Virus record (IMG/VR): IMGVR_UViG_3300015371_000210
Location: 1 to 21,761 of that record
Source of the DNA: a virus
Reading direction: 5' to 3' (one strand)
DNA length: 21,761 bases
The notes below the pieces were generated by a model. The model had not been told where the DNA came from. It did not search any database and worked only from the letters and a program-made list of their open reading frames with translations. The number at the start of each line of letters is the position of its first letter. The first letter of the stretch is position 1. The position numbers were made by a program, and so were the translations under genes. Of this stretch, positions 20,302 through 21,761 are shown one piece after another.

Positions 20302-21761
20302 TCTGATTGTGTTCCTAGATTCCCCCACCCGTACTGTTTTTGATAATTATTCAAGGATGTTAAAACTTCTGTAGGACTAGCCGAATCAGGTTGATATGCT
20401 CCTTGTGATATGTAATCCGCAACCATGTCCCCAAGTACTTGTAATTTATGATTGTTGCTATTTTTTAGTTCCAATGCTTTCTTATAAGCTTCTTTGTATG
20501 GTCCAGTCGTATTAAAATGATGTTTCCATTTAGTCATTGCATCATTAACTGCATCAGTTGTCATGTTTGTAACATTATTATTTTTAATAGCATCCATAAC
20601 AGATTGGGCATGAATGACAGGATTATATGGGTAACTCAAAACATTCGAAACTTTCGCACCATCACCATGACCTGCGGCTAAGGCAAGCTTGTGAACTTCT
20701 TTTGCCAACTTATAGGTATGATCCCAAATACCATGGTCAGGTTCCTTGGTACCAACAATATCACTCAGCGGTTTTGGTGATTTATTAAAAGCTGTTTCTG
20801 CTTTCAAATTCCAAGTATCAATAATTTTCTTGGCATGCGCTTTTGCTTCATCGCTGTATCCTGGTTCTGAAGCAACTATTTTTGCGGTGTGAAATGCATT
20901 ACTAACAAGATTTGTAGCTGCTTCTTTTTCAACTTCATCCTTACTATTTTTCATGACATCTATATGTTTATTGAAAGCCTGCAATGAAACCTGATTAGGG
21001 GTGGTTGTAACTGGAAATGGTTCTTTTGGCCATTCTTTCATGGCTTTAATAATTGCATCGGGAGCAATGTTTTCCTTATCATACCCTCCTGTCATGATAT
21101 TATCCATGACGTGGGAAGCCAACTCTTTATGATGGGGGGGTGAAAATGGATTATCTTTAATTGCTTGGGCTAGACCATAGGTATGATCCCATTTGTGGGG
21201 GTCTGGTTTACCCGCTGATACTGGTTCCCCAAGAATAGCTTTGAGTGGTTTTGGTTCACCAGGAATCCAATCTGGCCAAGATGATTTTGGTTTTGGTTCA
21301 ATCGAAACGAGGGCTGCATCTTTCAATATATCTTCCATATGCCCTATTACTCCGCCCGGAGTAGTATGCTCCCAAGTAGATGAAAATTTGTAGCCTTTTG
21401 CATCAACAAGCTTGGTGATAATATGTTCAGCATATTTTTTACCTTCTCCTGATACATATGGGTCGTTAGTGACGACATGAGCCAAATCATAGGCAGGAAG
21501 CCATTTTGCATCTTGTGGGGTGATAGGCTCTTTATCCCACCATTTGCCAGTTGGTGTTTTGTGTTCAATTTTTTTCCAACTATCCAAGACATATTGAACT
21601 TGTTCAGGTTGATCTGCTTTTCTTCCTTTTTTCATATCATACGTTTCATGATCCTTCATCAAAATTCGATTAATTGTATTTTTAGCAAACAATTTGGCGT
21701 AATCAAGGGTCCCAAAAGCTTCCTCATCATACTCTATCATTGTATCAACGTTGCTGGGAAG
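20298..21761 (-). CDS. Large repeat-containing protein of unknown function, probably 5'-truncated by window edge
   Basis: At least 480 residues from the first ATG (21740), but the frame stays open to the window edge and no ribosome site precedes that ATG, so the real start may lie outside. Two clear repeats are PKPLKAILGEP, WDHTYGLAQAI, VMDNIM, DAIIKAMKEW (163-236) and PKPLSDIVG, WDHTYKLAKEV, VMDAIK, DAVNDAMTKW (322-405). Weaker related helices occur at 83-113, 282-310 and 417-466. It looks like an alpha-helical repeat protein without membrane segments or catalytic motifs. In T4 the neighbour upstream of gp16 would be gp15/14; this does not resemble them. A structural or internal head role is possible. 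Confidence 0.75.
   Translation of the reverse strand, partial: LPSNVDTMIEYDEEAFGTLDYAKLFAKNTINRILMKDHETYDMKKGRKADQPEQVQYVLDSWKKIEHKTPTGKWWDKEPITPQDAKWLPAYDLAHVVTNDPYVSGEGKKYAEHIITKLVDAKGYKFSSTWEHTTPGGVIGHMEDILKDAALVSIEPKPKSSWPDWIPGEPKPLKAILGEPVSAGKPDPHKWDHTYGLAQAIKDNPFSPPHHKELASHVMDNIMTGGYDKENIAPDAIIKAMKEWPKEPFPVTTTPNQVSLQAFNKHIDVMKNSKDEVEKEAATNLVSNAFHTAKIVASEPGYSDEAKAHAKKIIDTWNLKAETAFNKSPKPLSDIVGTKEPDHGIWDHTYKLAKEVHKLALAAGHGDGAKVSNVLSYPYNPVIHAQSVMDAIKNNNVTNMTTDAVNDAMTKWKHHFNTTGPYKEAYKKALELKNSNNHKLQVLGDMVADYISQGAYQPDSASPTEVLTSLNNYQKQYGWGNLGTQSE

Noticed and set aside
1-21761. tRNA genes, CRISPR arrays, insertion sequences, integrase or attachment sites
   Set aside because: No cloverleaf-like stretch, spaced repeat series, transposase or recombinase frame was seen on either strand.

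Overview
This window is part of the genome of a T4-like tailed phage (contractile-tail myovirus). On the minus strand, read from right to left, recognisable proteins follow the T4 order: gp16 small terminase, gp17 large terminase, gp18 tail sheath, gp19 tail tube, gp20 portal, a gp67-like prohead core protein, gp21 prohead protease, gp22 scaffold, gp23 major capsid protein. Long gp18, gp19 and gp20 versions and the lack of a gp24 gene after gp23 suggest a distant T4 relative rather than a close enterobacterial one. A BA14K-like secreted protein, a family best known from Alphaproteobacteria (Rhizobiales and relatives), hints at an alphaproteobacterial host; this is inference only.

Layout. 1-2822 (+ strand): a tightly packed, probably early/middle accessory operon with a protein ending, an L7/L12-like C-terminal domain protein, a NADAR-family ADP-ribose glycosidase, a CxxC protein, several unknowns and a run of tiny membrane proteins. 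2823-2919: convergent junction. 2920-4089 (- strand): right-handed beta-helix protein and BA14K-like protein downstream of the capsid gene. 4148-8258: gp23, gp22, gp21 and two paralogous small proteins. 8259-10664: an 801-residue modular protein with repeated linkers that resemble prohead-protease cleavage sites. 10657-13510: gp67-like, portal, tube. 13544-14121: three small membrane or exported proteins. 14152-16476: sheath. 16578-17303 (+ strand): an island of four small genes inserted between gp17 and gp18, facing the other way. 17242-20104: large terminase, a papain-like (C1A) cysteine protease, small terminase. 20101-21761: a 66-residue protein and a repeat protein that runs to or off the window edge.

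Regulation. Eight minus-strand octamers of the form [A/C/G/T][A/C]TAAATA lie 23-41 nt upstream of gp18, the 73-residue exported protein, gp19, gp20, gp67-like, gp22, gp23 and BA14K starts. They match the T4 late promoter TATAAATA recognised by gp55. Two of them are physically nested in intrinsic terminators (4094-4132 and 12733-12765), so one transcript ends where the next begins. The right-hand block (66-residue protein, gp16, cysteine protease, gp17) is chained by four-base ATGA stop/start overlaps, implying translational coupling.

The most unusual items are the cysteine protease inside the terminase operon, the polyprotein-like 801-residue protein next to the prohead protease gene, the terminator/late promoter/ribosome-site composite ahead of BA14K, the NADAR enzyme, and the antisense island between gp17 and gp18. 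No tRNA, CRISPR array, integrase or insertion sequence was seen.
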